Origin: Maribellus sediminis
Lineage (GTDB): Bacteria > Bacteroidota > Bacteroidia > Bacteroidales > Prolixibacteraceae
Direction of reading: 5' to 3'
DNA length: 64,000 nt
Assembly: GCF_011799805.1 (NCBI RefSeq)
Contig: NZ_WXUB01000002.1
Span: 620,001-684,000, forward strand
In this document: piece by piece, positions 45,010 through 54,264 of the stretch
Position numbering within the stretch: position 1 is the first letter of the stretch
Layout: every line of letters begins with the position of its first letter
Made by a program: the position numbers and the translations under genes
Notes under the pieces: model-generated
The model's database searches: none
Seen by the model: only the letters and a program-made list of their open reading frames with translations
What the model was told of the DNA's origin: nothing

Positions 45010-47421
45010 TCAATCTAATACAAGTGCATCTATTGCTATTTTCCCATTGCCACTATGGATAATTTTGACAGTATGATTATCCTCAGTAAGGTCAGTTTTT
45101 TCAAAGACTATTTGTTGGGGCATTCGTTCTCCTGTAATCGACAAATCAATTCTTGCCCGGCTTATCCCGTCAATCTGAATCTCCATTTTACCGGCTCCTG
45201 TTTCTTTTGGAGAAATGACGGCAATATAGCTTCCAGTAAAAGAACAACTCCAAACATTACCAGTCGTTTCGCTAATGGTTAGGTCATTGTTATAATCGCC
45301 TGTTTCGAGGTTGCAAACACGAAACCAACCAGGAGCTGATACACGCGGATCATCATCATTGAACCAGCCTTTATCGTGTGTAATGCGTAAAACACGACTT
45401 TGCGTTGCAAGTAACTCATTTTCAATATTCGGCAATGGCTGTACTTTACCTTCGGGTACTATTGTCAACCCGTTTTCATCCTGAGTGAAATTCATTGTTA
45501 CATCAGCACCAAGCATTTCAACTTTGGTGACTTTACCCAATGTGTGTCCTCCGGTGCTAAGCGCATTAATGGTAATTGTACTGTCCTTCCAATCTAAAAC
45601 AGTTGCATAAACATAGCCATTGTTCCGTGTGAATCTGACGCTGCTTTCTGTACACAACTCAAAAGGACGGGATCCGTAAACGGCTTCGCCATTAACTTTC
45701 AACCATGCGCCAACGTCCTTTGCTATACGAATTACTTCAGGATCAAGATCACCGCGACCATGCTGGGTGAGATTCAGCAGCATCGTACCATTCCGTGAAA
45801 CATTCTCCATCAGCAATTCAACTATTTCTTTTGCATCCATGTATTCTTGTCCTGTTTGGTAGTGCCATTCGGCAATGCTGGTTTCGGTTTGAAATGGATA
45901 AGCCATGATTTCAGGCTCAATAACTTTCTCGGTACTTTTAACAAGGGCACGGTCAACAAATGGCAATAGGTCAGGATTGTTTTGAAAGCTGTTATAACGC
46001 CCTCCCACTCCTTTAAGGTTAATAACTACATCCATTTTCCCATTATTCCATTGCAGTGATTTATTATAGTAATTTGCGATTAATTGAGGTGCAAGAAATC
46101 CCAATCCCATTTGTACGCCTAAATCTACCTGCGAATCACCGGCATGTTCATCGAAATAAATCATGTCCGGATGATATTTGCTGATTGCATCATCAATTCG
46201 CCACATAAACTGGTTAGCAAACGGCGAATGCAAGGGATCATTTTTATCATGAGCCGGACCGTAAAGGCCAACCGGATCCAAGCCTTCCCACCAAAGACCT
46301 TTACCATCGGCTATGGTGTGAAGCGCATCGTATGAAACACCTTCCATAGTACCACTTCTGTCACTGGTGTAACGTACCGTCATAAACTGTCCCCATGTTC
46401 GCCCCGGCGTGTTATGAAAACCAATACCAAAGCGTAAACCATGTTGACGGGCAATTTTTTCCCAAGTTCCGACAATGTCAACCTTTGGACCAACATTTAC
46501 CGAATTCCAAGGTTGGTATTTTGAATCGTAACAATCAAAATTATCATGATGTACGCCCATTGCCATAAAATAACGAGCGCCCATTTCAACATATAAATCC
46601 ATTAAGGCTTCAGGATTCCATTTATCAATAATCCAATTCCTGCAGATTTCTTTATATCCATATTCTGATGGATGCCCAAAATTTTCAACATGAAAGTTGT
46701 ATTGTCTGTTGCCCTGCATATACATTCCACGTGCATACCAGTCACCTTGTTCAGGCATCGACTGCGGATCCCAATGAGACCATGCTCCAAATTTTGCTTC
46801 ACGCCACCAGGCTGGTACAGTGTACTTGCGACTTATACCTTCCCAGTCGGCAGGATAGTCGCCTTCGGCCACTGACAATGCCGGAAGATTCCATATATCC
46901 GGCGGCGGACCTAAATCTCCAACACCTACGACAATATGGTCAAGGTTTACTTCTACATCGTTGGAGTTAATACGAACAGACAATGTTGAATTTTCCGGAA
47001 TTGCAATGTCGATTATAGCATAAATGTAATAACCCGTAAAAGCCCCTGATGAATGAACGTTCACCTTTCGTTCAGGTTGGTTATTAACCGAAACGCTAAT
47101 TGTGCCAACTTTAACTGATGCATATCGGATAGCCAGTTTGTTTGCAGCCGGAAATTCCGATAACTCAATACCATCACCCGGCTTATTTAACCGTACAATC
47201 TGACCTCCCGAAGCAGCTTCGTCTAAACCTTTCGTTGTCCCTCCGACAAATACTGCATTTTCTGCTTCAATGATTTGTTTCTCAGCAGAATTGGCATAAA
47301 TTGAAGAATATAACAAAAGAAAGAACCCAACAGTAAGTACTATGCTTTTCACCAAATGGCCTGGGTAAGACCTTTCGGTTTGTTTAAAAAGCAGTTTGTT
47401 AATTTTCATACTTAGGTTCAT
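45010..47421 (-). CDS. GH29 fucosidase-like enzyme with N-terminal CBM6/35-like module
   Basis: An 803-residue exported protein. The long N-terminus contains one hydrophobic segment (about 25-43) ahead of AEKQIIEAENA, the start of a CBM6/CBM35-like sandwich (about 48-168, NLDHIVVG at its end). The GH29 barrel follows at about 200-560: WWREAKFGAWSHWDPQS (205-221), GVHHDNFDCYDS (289-300), and nucleophile D424 in MIYFDEHAG. A beta-rich tail (about 660-803) ends KIAIDALVLD, suggesting a second carbohydrate-binding sandwich. The WFDG motif of classical fucosidases reads YFDE here, so specificity may differ. Start could also be the ATG at 47409. It follows GH42 in map order with a 10-bp gap. Confidence 0.88.
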   Translation of the reverse strand: MNLSMKINKLLFKQTERSYPGHLVKSIVLTVGFFLLLYSSIYANSAEKQIIEAENAVFVGGTTKGLDEAASGGQIVRLNKPGDGIELSEFPAANKLAIRYASVKVGTISVSVNNQPERKVNVHSSGAFTGYYIYAIIDIAIPENSTLSVRINSNDVEVNLDHIVVGVGDLGPPPDIWNLPALSVAEGDYPADWEGISRKYTVPAWWREAKFGAWSHWDPQSMPEQGDWYARGMYMQGNRQYNFHVENFGHPSEYGYKEICRNWIIDKWNPEALMDLYVEMGARYFMAMGVHHDNFDCYDSKYQPWNSVNVGPKVDIVGTWEKIARQHGLRFGIGFHNTPGRTWGQFMTVRYTSDRSGTMEGVSYDALHTIADGKGLWWEGLDPVGLYGPAHDKNDPLHSPFANQFMWRIDDAISKYHPDMIYFDEHAGDSQVDLGVQMGLGFLAPQLIANYYNKSLQWNNGKMDVVINLKGVGGRYNSFQNNPDLLPFVDRALVKSTEKVIEPEIMAYPFQTETSIAEWHYQTGQEYMDAKEIVELLMENVSRNGTMLLNLTQHGRGDLDPEVIRIAKDVGAWLKVNGEAVYGSRPFELCTESSVRFTRNNGYVYATVLDWKDSTITINALSTGGHTLGKVTKVEMLGADVTMNFTQDENGLTIVPEGKVQPLPNIENELLATQSRVLRITHDKGWFNDDDPRVSAPGWFRVCNLETGDYNNDLTISETTGNVWSCSFTGSYIAVISPKETGAGKMEIQIDGISRARIDLSITGERMPQQIVFEKTDLTEDNHTVKIIHSGNGKIAIDALVLD

Positions 47422-47431
47422 ACTGTTTGCT

Positions 47432-49519
47432 TTATTCGGTCCAGACCAACACTCCTGCAGGTATTAATTCTCGTTCTCCAACAACAATATTTGCCGATTC
47501 GGAAATATTCATTGAATAAGTATCAGAGGAATAGTTGACAGCGATATAAAAACCGTCGCGCCAATACACATAAACTCCCTGCGGGTAGTCCATAATGGAT
47601 GCTCCGGATGCTGAGTAAATGTCTTTTAGAATATCCTTTTCCAGTTTTAAATTGTCGGTACTTACTCCTATATAGGTAACCGTGCCTTTTCCAATTTTAT
47701 TTTGCACCACAGCAGCCTTTCCCTTGTAAAACTGGTTATTATGAACGGCCAGTACCTCGGTATCCGTATCAGGATTTAGCAGTTCAGCCCAGTTGTTCCA
47801 GTTGTAATGCGAGTTTTTCATTACAACATCTCCGTTCTTATTATTCGATAGCATATCTTTCGATTCAACTGTTGCGCCAATAAGTTCCGATATGGGTGCT
47901 GCCCAATCGCCTTCCCAAATCCGCGCATCACGATTTTTCGTAGCAGTACGGCAGGTTAAAATCAGGTGCCCGCCATTCGAGACATAGTCCCTCCATTTAT
48001 TTATCAGGTCTGAATCAACCAAATCGTAAGCCGGGGCAATCAGAAATTTGTATTTTGAAAAATCTGTTTCTTCTGAAATTACATCTGTCGGAGCTCCTAA
48101 GGACTTTGTTATTTCAAGAAAATCAATCGGGTAATTCCATGTATCCCACTGATAGGTTAATTTTTGCCTGTCGATTGTCCAGTAGTTTTCTAAATTCCAG
48201 AGAATAGCCGTTGACTTATTGGCTAACTCGTCCGGCATTTTTTGATCAGATTTGTAGTGTTTACGAAGCTCATTAATCTCCTTCATAAACTGCATGTAAT
48301 CTTCTCCTCCCGGCGATGGGGTTACGCCATCGGGTTCCATAATGCCTGAGTGGTATTGCTCTGAACTGTAATTTATCTGTCGAAACCGGTATGAACAGGC
48401 CAGTTTTCCGCCCGCAGCAAAGCTATGGTACAGCCACATATGAACCGTACCGGGAAGCAGCAATGGGTTATATCCTCCCCAGTTAACCGGCCCGGGTTGC
48501 ATTTCCATAACCCCGGTTGCCCCACCTACAGATTTATAATACTCCGAAGCAAAAAGGATAACCTTACTGTCGCCTAAACGAAAGCCAATTTCACCAATGT
48601 TATCACTTCCGTAATTTGGATAAGCTGTATAGGTTGCAAAATCAAGTTTTTCGGTTCGTCTTGGGTCGGAGCCGGTGCATTTTGCCGTATAATTTGTGGT
48701 AATAAATTGATTATCTAAAATATGCTCTCGCAATATTTCTGCCTGAAAATCAAGAAATTCAGCTTGAGTATCAGCCAGGTATCTTTTAAAGTCAAGTAAG
48801 GCGTGTGGATTATTTCCCCACAACCCCACCAAACTGGTGTTTGGTATTATTACTTCGTCGAAACTGTTAAACCGCTGGCTCCAAAATGCAGTTCCCCATG
48901 TCATATTCAATGCGTCAATGGATTTGTATTTGTTTTTTAACCATATTCTGAACGCTTCTTGTGAAGAGGGGCTATAATCCTCCAATGCCGGAGGTTCGTT
49001 ATCGATTTGCCACCCAATCACATTTGCATTTTGACCGTAACGCCCGGCAAGTTTTGTAACAATAATTTTTACAAACTCCCGGTATTTTGGATTGGTAAGA
49101 GAATTTAACCCACGTGTACCATTCTCGCCACGAATGTAATTTCCATCCATTCGGAAGGTTTCCGGGTAGTTAATTCGCATCCATGCAGGCGTGGTTGCTG
49201 AAGGAGTGCACATCACAATTTTCAGGTTATTTTCAGTGCAAAGTGCTACTACATTGTCAAGCCAGGTAAAATCAAAATTCCCCTCAACCGGTTCCATTTT
49301 AAACCAGGCAAATTCTGCCAGATGGACAAACTCATAACCCATATCAGCAATCCGCTTGATATCTCTTTCCCATTGTTTTTCGTCCCAATGTTCAGGATAA
49401 TAATACATTCCGGTAGTTATCAGTTTTTCTTCCGGGAAGAACTGATCTAAACTTTGTGCTTTCAAGTTGAATACCGAAAGCATAAAAGCCATTATAATCA
49501 GTAAAACATATTTTTTCAT
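47432..49519 (-). CDS. GH42 beta-galactosidase
   Basis: A 695-residue exported enzyme (signal peptide to LKAQ, 22) of the GH42 family. Key motifs: MYYYPEHWDEKQWERD (about 38-53), HLAEFAWFKMEP, acid/base E175 in WQIDNEPP and nucleophile E339 in MEMQPGPVNWGG. The trimerisation-type domain (about 420-630, with LIAPAYDLVDSDLI) and a short beta C-terminus follow. Family members hydrolyse terminal beta-galactose, and some act on alpha-L-arabinopyranosides. Here it probably trims beta-galactose from xylan or xyloglucan side chains after alpha-fucose or alpha-galactose caps are removed. A 240-bp gap with a coding fragment lies upstream. Exported GH42 is less common than cytoplasmic GH42. Confidence 0.93.
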   Translation of the reverse strand: MKKYVLLIIMAFMLSVFNLKAQSLDQFFPEEKLITTGMYYYPEHWDEKQWERDIKRIADMGYEFVHLAEFAWFKMEPVEGNFDFTWLDNVVALCTENNLKIVMCTPSATTPAWMRINYPETFRMDGNYIRGENGTRGLNSLTNPKYREFVKIIVTKLAGRYGQNANVIGWQIDNEPPALEDYSPSSQEAFRIWLKNKYKSIDALNMTWGTAFWSQRFNSFDEVIIPNTSLVGLWGNNPHALLDFKRYLADTQAEFLDFQAEILREHILDNQFITTNYTAKCTGSDPRRTEKLDFATYTAYPNYGSDNIGEIGFRLGDSKVILFASEYYKSVGGATGVMEMQPGPVNWGGYNPLLLPGTVHMWLYHSFAAGGKLACSYRFRQINYSSEQYHSGIMEPDGVTPSPGGEDYMQFMKEINELRKHYKSDQKMPDELANKSTAILWNLENYWTIDRQKLTYQWDTWNYPIDFLEITKSLGAPTDVISEETDFSKYKFLIAPAYDLVDSDLINKWRDYVSNGGHLILTCRTATKNRDARIWEGDWAAPISELIGATVESKDMLSNNKNGDVVMKNSHYNWNNWAELLNPDTDTEVLAVHNNQFYKGKAAVVQNKIGKGTVTYIGVSTDNLKLEKDILKDIYSASGASIMDYPQGVYVYWRDGFYIAVNYSSDTYSMNISESANIVVGERELIPAGVLVWTE

Positions 49520-49555
49520 AGCAAGTATTATTACTTTTTAAGTTTGATTGATTAG

Positions 49556-49633
49556 CTATCGAATTTCAATAAACTCGGGTTCATAAGGCGCAATAGTAAA
49601 ATTGCCCGAGTAATTTTTATCGAAAAGAATGCT
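49556..49633 (-). pseudogene. Possible C-terminal remnant of a lost glycosidase gene
   Basis: On the minus strand, a frame bounded by TAA (49636-49634) and TAG (49558-49556) encodes 25 residues containing NYSGNFTIAPYEPEFIEIR before the stop. Alternating hydrophobic residues plus an IAPYEPEFIEI-type end resemble the last beta-strand of many glycoside hydrolases (an NFTL-x-PYE-like closing motif). No start codon is present. It may be what remains of an additional CAZyme gene between GH43 and GH42. The match is short, so chance is not excluded. Confidence 0.35.
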
Positions 49634-49645
49634 TTAAATTCTCCC

Positions 49646-49658
49646 AGGACAAAGTCCT
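49646..49658. repeat. Small hairpin similar to a REP core
   Basis: AGGAC-AAA-GTCCT is a perfect 5-bp stem with a 3-nt loop. The core is close to the GGACT/AGTCC hairpin in the 20425-20564 element. It is too short for a firm call by itself; its interest lies in the position next to a gene fragment. Confidence 0.35.
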
Positions 49659-49759
49659 AAGCCAATTTTCGAATTAAAAACATTTGCATTTCATCCTTTT
49701 ATATTGAATTACCAATTCGCTTTTCATCTGCCAGGTCTGCTGTACATATCATATTTGTA

Positions 49760-51142
49760 CTATTCAGCATTCAATCTCCACCAATCAAATCCGAACAAAT
49801 CTTTCTCTCCCCTGAATACAAAAAATACATCGTGAACACCTTTGATATCCTTTAACGGGGCTGTTATTGTTTTGTAAATATCTCCTTCGGCAGAAGCGGT
49901 TACATCCACCGTTCCCAAAACAGGGCCATTCATCTCATCGGTGTGGATTTCTATTTTTCCACCATAAATTCCAGCCACACATACTTCGATTCCCGATGCT
50001 CCTTTTGAAAAATCAACACCTTTTACTTCAATATAATCGCCGTTATGAATGGAAGTTACCACCATTCGTTCTGCCAGTAATTTCCCCTTGTTCCACGAAA
50101 CGTTGCGCTCCCATTCCTGAATTTTTTGTGTTTTGAGTCCCTCGCTGTAAGCCATGGTTTCGGCCTGAACTTGTGTGTAAGGATTCAGCGGTTCGAGCTG
50201 GTCAACATTTTTCGACCAAAACGGAAGTTTCTGAATGGTGCCGTCTTCGTTATACGTTATTTTTTCGAGGCCAACAGAACGTCTTTCGTAATGTTTCGAC
50301 ATGGTTTGTTTGAGGATTTCGTAATTCAGGCCAAATACGTAGGAATTTCCCTTATAGTCGATGATGCCGGGATGGTTGCCGTTCGAACGGGGATTTCCGT
50401 CCATGATCATGCCTTTGAATTCCCAGGGGCCGGTCGGACTGTCGCTCATGGCGTAACCAATGCCTTCGGGGCAACAGGTAGATGCATAAGCCATGTAAAT
50501 ATGTCCGTTGCGTTTGTATGCCCACGGTCCTTCCTGGTAATGAAACGGATCGGGCTGGCCTTTTACTTTGGCCAGTTCGGGAACTTTAACAATTTCTCCA
50601 GAATAAGAAACCATATCCTCATTAAGTTTCACGTAATAAAGATTTGGGTTTCCCCAATACATATAAGCCTGTCCATTATCGTCGATTAAAACGCTCGGGT
50701 CAATATCCTGTGGTCCGTTTTGAATCAAAGCTTTCCCAATCGGGTCTTTGAAAGGACCGTACGGACTGTCGGCTACCAAAACACCAATTCCTACACCGTT
50801 GGGCATGGGACAGTACAAATAAAATTTGCCGCCACGTTCGATACACTGTGGTGCCCAGGCGCCATTATCGTAAGGTACCCATTTAAAATCAGCGAGTGAT
50901 GCTACTGCTCCATGATCGGTCCAGTTTACCATGTCGGTGGAAGTGTAGAGCAACCAGTCGTACATTTTAAAACCAAAAGCATCGTCCTCATCGTGCGTGG
51001 TGTACAAAAAAACCGTGTCGTTGTAAACCATCGGTGCCGGATCGGCAGTGTATTTGGTTTGAATTATCGGTTTTTGGGCAATCCCCGTAAAGGTCATCGC
51101 CATGCCTCCAATTATTGCAGCTATTTTAAGTCCATTTTTCAT
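49760..51142 (-). CDS. GH43 arabinofuranosidase-type enzyme with CBM6 (copy A)
   Basis: A 460-residue exported enzyme (signal peptide to GIAQ, 23), likely an alpha-L-arabinofuranosidase on arabinoxylan. The GH43 triad is D34 in TADPAPMVYND (base), D148 in DIDPSVLIDDNG (pKa modulator) and E204 in YQEGPWAYKRNG (acid). A CBM6 occupies about 330-460 (VQAETMAYSEG, DYIEVKGVDF, FGFDWWRLNAE). The same layout and many of the same motifs recur in the gene at 59366, so the two are paralogues. They differ in a TCCPEG segment here versus AGIPEY there, near the substrate-facing loops. It follows the DUF3237 gene by 33 bp. Confidence 0.93.
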   Translation of the reverse strand: MKNGLKIAAIIGGMAMTFTGIAQKPIIQTKYTADPAPMVYNDTVFLYTTHDEDDAFGFKMYDWLLYTSTDMVNWTDHGAVASLADFKWVPYDNGAWAPQCIERGGKFYLYCPMPNGVGIGVLVADSPYGPFKDPIGKALIQNGPQDIDPSVLIDDNGQAYMYWGNPNLYYVKLNEDMVSYSGEIVKVPELAKVKGQPDPFHYQEGPWAYKRNGHIYMAYASTCCPEGIGYAMSDSPTGPWEFKGMIMDGNPRSNGNHPGIIDYKGNSYVFGLNYEILKQTMSKHYERRSVGLEKITYNEDGTIQKLPFWSKNVDQLEPLNPYTQVQAETMAYSEGLKTQKIQEWERNVSWNKGKLLAERMVVTSIHNGDYIEVKGVDFSKGASGIEVCVAGIYGGKIEIHTDEMNGPVLGTVDVTASAEGDIYKTITAPLKDIKGVHDVFFVFRGEKDLFGFDWWRLNAE

Positions 51143-51175
51143 TTTAACTTCTTTTTCGGGCTATACCAACTTTGC

Positions 51176-51739
51176 TCACAACACCTTGTAAACGCCAATT
51201 ATCACGTAAGGCTCCTCGTTGGGTTTTAACTGAGGCATTTCTAGTGTTCCTAAAAATATAGCGTGGTTTAAATAATCGTATGAACTTTCTATTGGCGCTT
51301 CAATGTCGATAACCGATTTCACATAAAAGCCGCCATCTTCTCCTTTTGCAGGGACATGAATTAATGCTTTGTTTAAAATTTGTAGTACTGTGCCGTCATC
51401 TGTTTTCATCAAATAACGGGCATACAGTTCGGTATCGCCATCGGGACGAACCAATTGCCAGTCTTCCCCGCCGGGTAAAACTTCACCCTTTATTTTTGGC
51501 CCGCTAAATGTGCCGCCGGTGATAGGAATCACGCGACGTGTTCCGCGTTTACTTTCGCCAACATTTATCATCGTACCGATTTTCACATTGGCCTTCCACA
51601 TCAGTTCGGTTTTAAAATCACGGTAAATGTCATCACTGCTTTCAGGATTGTTGTTCTGAGCAAAACCATTAGTGGAGATGAATAGCAATAACAGGATTAC
51701 CGCTGTTCCTAAACAATATCGTTGATATACACAGTCCAT
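51176..51739 (-). CDS. Exported DUF3237 (UPF0311) family protein
   Basis: A 187-residue protein with a signal peptide (hydrophobic run about 12-22, cleavage near GFAQ). The mature part is a complete DUF3237 domain: GTRRVIPITGGTFSGP, GEVLPGGEDWQLVRPDGDTELYARY and LKTDDGT-like elements are all recognisable. DUF3237 proteins are small beta-barrels with no established reaction, commonly found near aromatic or polyketide-type metabolism and only occasionally in CAZyme clusters. Its position between GH31 (17 bp) and GH43 (33 bp) shows it is part of the transcript. Possibly it handles aromatic acids such as ferulate released by the esterases; this is speculation. Confidence 0.88.
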   Translation of the reverse strand: MDCVYQRYCLGTAVILLLLFISTNGFAQNNNPESSDDIYRDFKTELMWKANVKIGTMINVGESKRGTRRVIPITGGTFSGPKIKGEVLPGGEDWQLVRPDGDTELYARYLMKTDDGTVLQILNKALIHVPAKGEDGGFYVKSVIDIEAPIESSYDYLNHAIFLGTLEMPQLKPNEEPYVIIGVYKVL

Positions 51740-51756
51740 TTGACTATTCTTCTTTA

Positions 51757-54234
51757 TTAAAATTTGATAACAACCTCGTCCCCCGAATAAGCCACTGCTT
51801 TATCCGGATCACTCACAATTTCTTTACCTGCAGCCTTGTCTTTAGCGGCAAGTACTATGTTGAATGTCCGGTTGGTCAGCATTCCCGGAAACTCACCGTT
51901 GCATTTGCCAATTGTGAGCGTTTTTTCTGCATCATTCCACTTAAAGCGAATGGTTGAATACACTCCTTTTTCGTAGTTATAGTTATCGTTCTCATCTTCG
52001 TACAAAGTGAACTCACCATCGGCACCTTCATATATCCGGATTTCCAGGTTATCCCATTTCTTCTCGGTTGCATATTGTACTTTTGGCCCAATAGGAATAA
52101 TGCTTCCGGCCTTTACGTAGAGCGGAGTGGTGTTAATGGTTGTTTCTTTCGATATTTCCTGTCCGCCATAGAATTTTTCATTTGTCCAGAAATCGTACCA
52201 TGCAGTACCTGCCGGCAAATAAACCGGCGATGATTTTACCTCGGTGAAATCAACAAGCGGGTAACCATCTTTCGTTTTGGCGTTTCCTTTGTTCCAGCCA
52301 CTTGCTTCATCCACTTTCACAACTTTTTCAGGTGTGTATTGCGCGTTTAGTACAGGTGCAACAAGAAAGGATTGGCCAAACATATACTCGCTGTCCATGT
52401 TCCAACCTTTTTTATCATCCGGGAAATCCATAACCAAGGCACGCATAAAACTGGAGTTATCGCTGGTAACATTCCATGAAGTGGAATAAATATAAGGAAG
52501 CAAGGCATAACGCAGGTTGATGGCACTTGCAATGGCATCGTAAATTGGCTCGCCTTGTTTGCCAAAGTAATAAATCTCACGTTTCAAGTCTGTTCCGTGC
52601 GAACGCATCATTGGAGTAAATACTCCGTATTGGATCCAGCGTACATATAATTCCTGAAAAAGCGGGTTTTTAGAAGCTGTTCCGTCGTTCCACGACTTGT
52701 TGTAGACACCTGCAAAAAAACCACCGATATCAGAGTTGAAATTCGGGTTACCGGTAAGGGTAAAGTTCAAACCGGCAGGAATTTGATTCCGTAATGAATT
52801 CCAGGATGAGCCAAGGTCGCCCGACCAGACATTCGAACCATAACGTTGTTGTCCGGCAAAACCGGAACGCGTTAAGATAAACACTCGCTTATCGGAAGAC
52901 ACTTTTCGCTGGTGCTCATACACCCCTTTTACGGCTTCCAGCGGAAATGCATTGCGCACTTTCCGGAATGATCCGAGATAGGTTTTATTGTCAAAATCTT
53001 CAGGTTTAAAATCGAGGTGGTCCGGTTCTGTTGAGTCCATCCACCATCCGTCGATGCCCAGCGAGAAAAGCCCGTTGTTAAGGTATTGCCAGTAAATATC
53101 TCTTGCCTCTGGATTGAAGGGATCATACACACGAACGCCTGAAGGATAATTCATATCCGGCGGCCAGGCTTCTTTTCCTGATTGCGGCCAGGTTTGAAAA
53201 TCCATCAGCATGTTCTTTTCCTTTAATTCTTTGTATTGCGGCGTTTCGGGCCCAAACGACGACCAAATTGAAATGATAAGGTGAGCATTCAGCTTATGAA
53301 CGTCGTCAACAAACTTTTGCGGATTGGGGAAGCCAGGGTTCAAAAACGACATGCCATTCCAGTGGTAGTTGTCGCCCCAGTACTGCCAGTCCTGGATAAT
53401 ACCATCAAGTGGGACACCCAGTTCGCGGTATTTTTCAACCACGCCCACTGTTTCGTCCTGTGTTTTGTAGCGCTCGCGGCTTTGCCAAAAACCATAGGTC
53501 CAGAGTGGAAACATAGGCACTTTACCCGTCAGGTTGCGCATTTCGGCAACCACGCCGTCGGCATTTTTACCATACATGAAATAATAGTCGATGCAATCGC
53601 CTACTACTGAAGCGAATTCGGTACCGGCTTCATTATCGGTAAAATCAGTTGGCGAATAGTTATCCCAGAATAATCCATATCCTTTCATCGATTGAAAAAA
53701 AGTTGAAAAGTCCCAGGTGTTGTTCTGTACCATGTGAACCTTTTGATTGCGCTGCGACATTTTTCCGTTTTGTAGAATTCCCAATCCATAAATGGCTTCG
53801 TCGGGATCAAGAGAAAACGATTGCTTAACTGAATACGTTTCATTCCCGGCATCGTTAAACGGGGTGAAAGCTGTGCTTCCTTCCTTTTCGGTCAGCAGGG
53901 CATTGCCGTTTGCGGCCCCGTACGACACAGCACCTGTTTTTGTATTCAAATTCACAGCCAGCACTTCGCTAACCAGCGAGATAATACTATCCGATTCGGA
54001 TACACTGAAAGATAGGTTTTCAGGTTCTTTCACGACCGAAAGGCTCTTTTTCTCAACCGTTTCACCCGGAAGCGATTTGATTACCCGAACAATTTCCGGC
54101 GTATAAAACTGAATCTGCACGACGGTAGAATCAATGGTCGCTTTTATTCCTGAGGCTGTTTTTTCGTACGACTGCGGCTTGCAGCTTACAGCCAGGATAA
54201 GAACTAAAAACAATAGGTAGTTGCCAGGTTTCAT
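51757..54234 (-). CDS. GH31 alpha-xylosidase/alpha-glucosidase, lipoprotein
   Basis: An 825-residue lipoprotein (lipobox AVSC, Cys18). N-terminal galactose-mutarotase-like beta-sandwich to about 235, then the barrel with nucleophile D400 in DGWWMDSTEPD and acid D473 in VWSGDLGSSW. GWWMDSTEPD is the form seen in bacterial alpha-xylosidases such as those of xyloglucan and complex xylan loci. C-terminal beta-domains run from about 610. It would remove alpha-xylose from xyloglucan fragments or from xylosyl-arabinose side chains of complex xylan. Some GH31 enzymes with this motif are alpha-glucosidases or sulfoquinovosidases, so specificity is inferred from context. The small ORF at 54265 ends 30 bp upstream. 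Confidence 0.92.
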   Translation of the reverse strand: MKPGNYLLFLVLILAVSCKPQSYEKTASGIKATIDSTVVQIQFYTPEIVRVIKSLPGETVEKKSLSVVKEPENLSFSVSESDSIISLVSEVLAVNLNTKTGAVSYGAANGNALLTEKEGSTAFTPFNDAGNETYSVKQSFSLDPDEAIYGLGILQNGKMSQRNQKVHMVQNNTWDFSTFFQSMKGYGLFWDNYSPTDFTDNEAGTEFASVVGDCIDYYFMYGKNADGVVAEMRNLTGKVPMFPLWTYGFWQSRERYKTQDETVGVVEKYRELGVPLDGIIQDWQYWGDNYHWNGMSFLNPGFPNPQKFVDDVHKLNAHLIISIWSSFGPETPQYKELKEKNMLMDFQTWPQSGKEAWPPDMNYPSGVRVYDPFNPEARDIYWQYLNNGLFSLGIDGWWMDSTEPDHLDFKPEDFDNKTYLGSFRKVRNAFPLEAVKGVYEHQRKVSSDKRVFILTRSGFAGQQRYGSNVWSGDLGSSWNSLRNQIPAGLNFTLTGNPNFNSDIGGFFAGVYNKSWNDGTASKNPLFQELYVRWIQYGVFTPMMRSHGTDLKREIYYFGKQGEPIYDAIASAINLRYALLPYIYSTSWNVTSDNSSFMRALVMDFPDDKKGWNMDSEYMFGQSFLVAPVLNAQYTPEKVVKVDEASGWNKGNAKTKDGYPLVDFTEVKSSPVYLPAGTAWYDFWTNEKFYGGQEISKETTINTTPLYVKAGSIIPIGPKVQYATEKKWDNLEIRIYEGADGEFTLYEDENDNYNYEKGVYSTIRFKWNDAEKTLTIGKCNGEFPGMLTNRTFNIVLAAKDKAAGKEIVSDPDKAVAYSGDEVVIKF

Positions 54235-54264
54235 GTTTATAAATTTAGAGTTTAAATTTCTGCT

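Larger units (their letters stand above)
49520..49759. other. 240-bp gap with a gene fragment and a REP-like hairpin
   Basis: The longest gap in the right half. It holds a 25-codon coding-like fragment (49556-49633) and a small hairpin (49646-49658) whose GGAC core resembles the hairpins of the 20.4-kb repeat. The rest, up to the GH43 stop, is A/T-rich without a clear promoter or ORF. It looks like a scar of a deletion or insertion. Confidence 0.45.
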
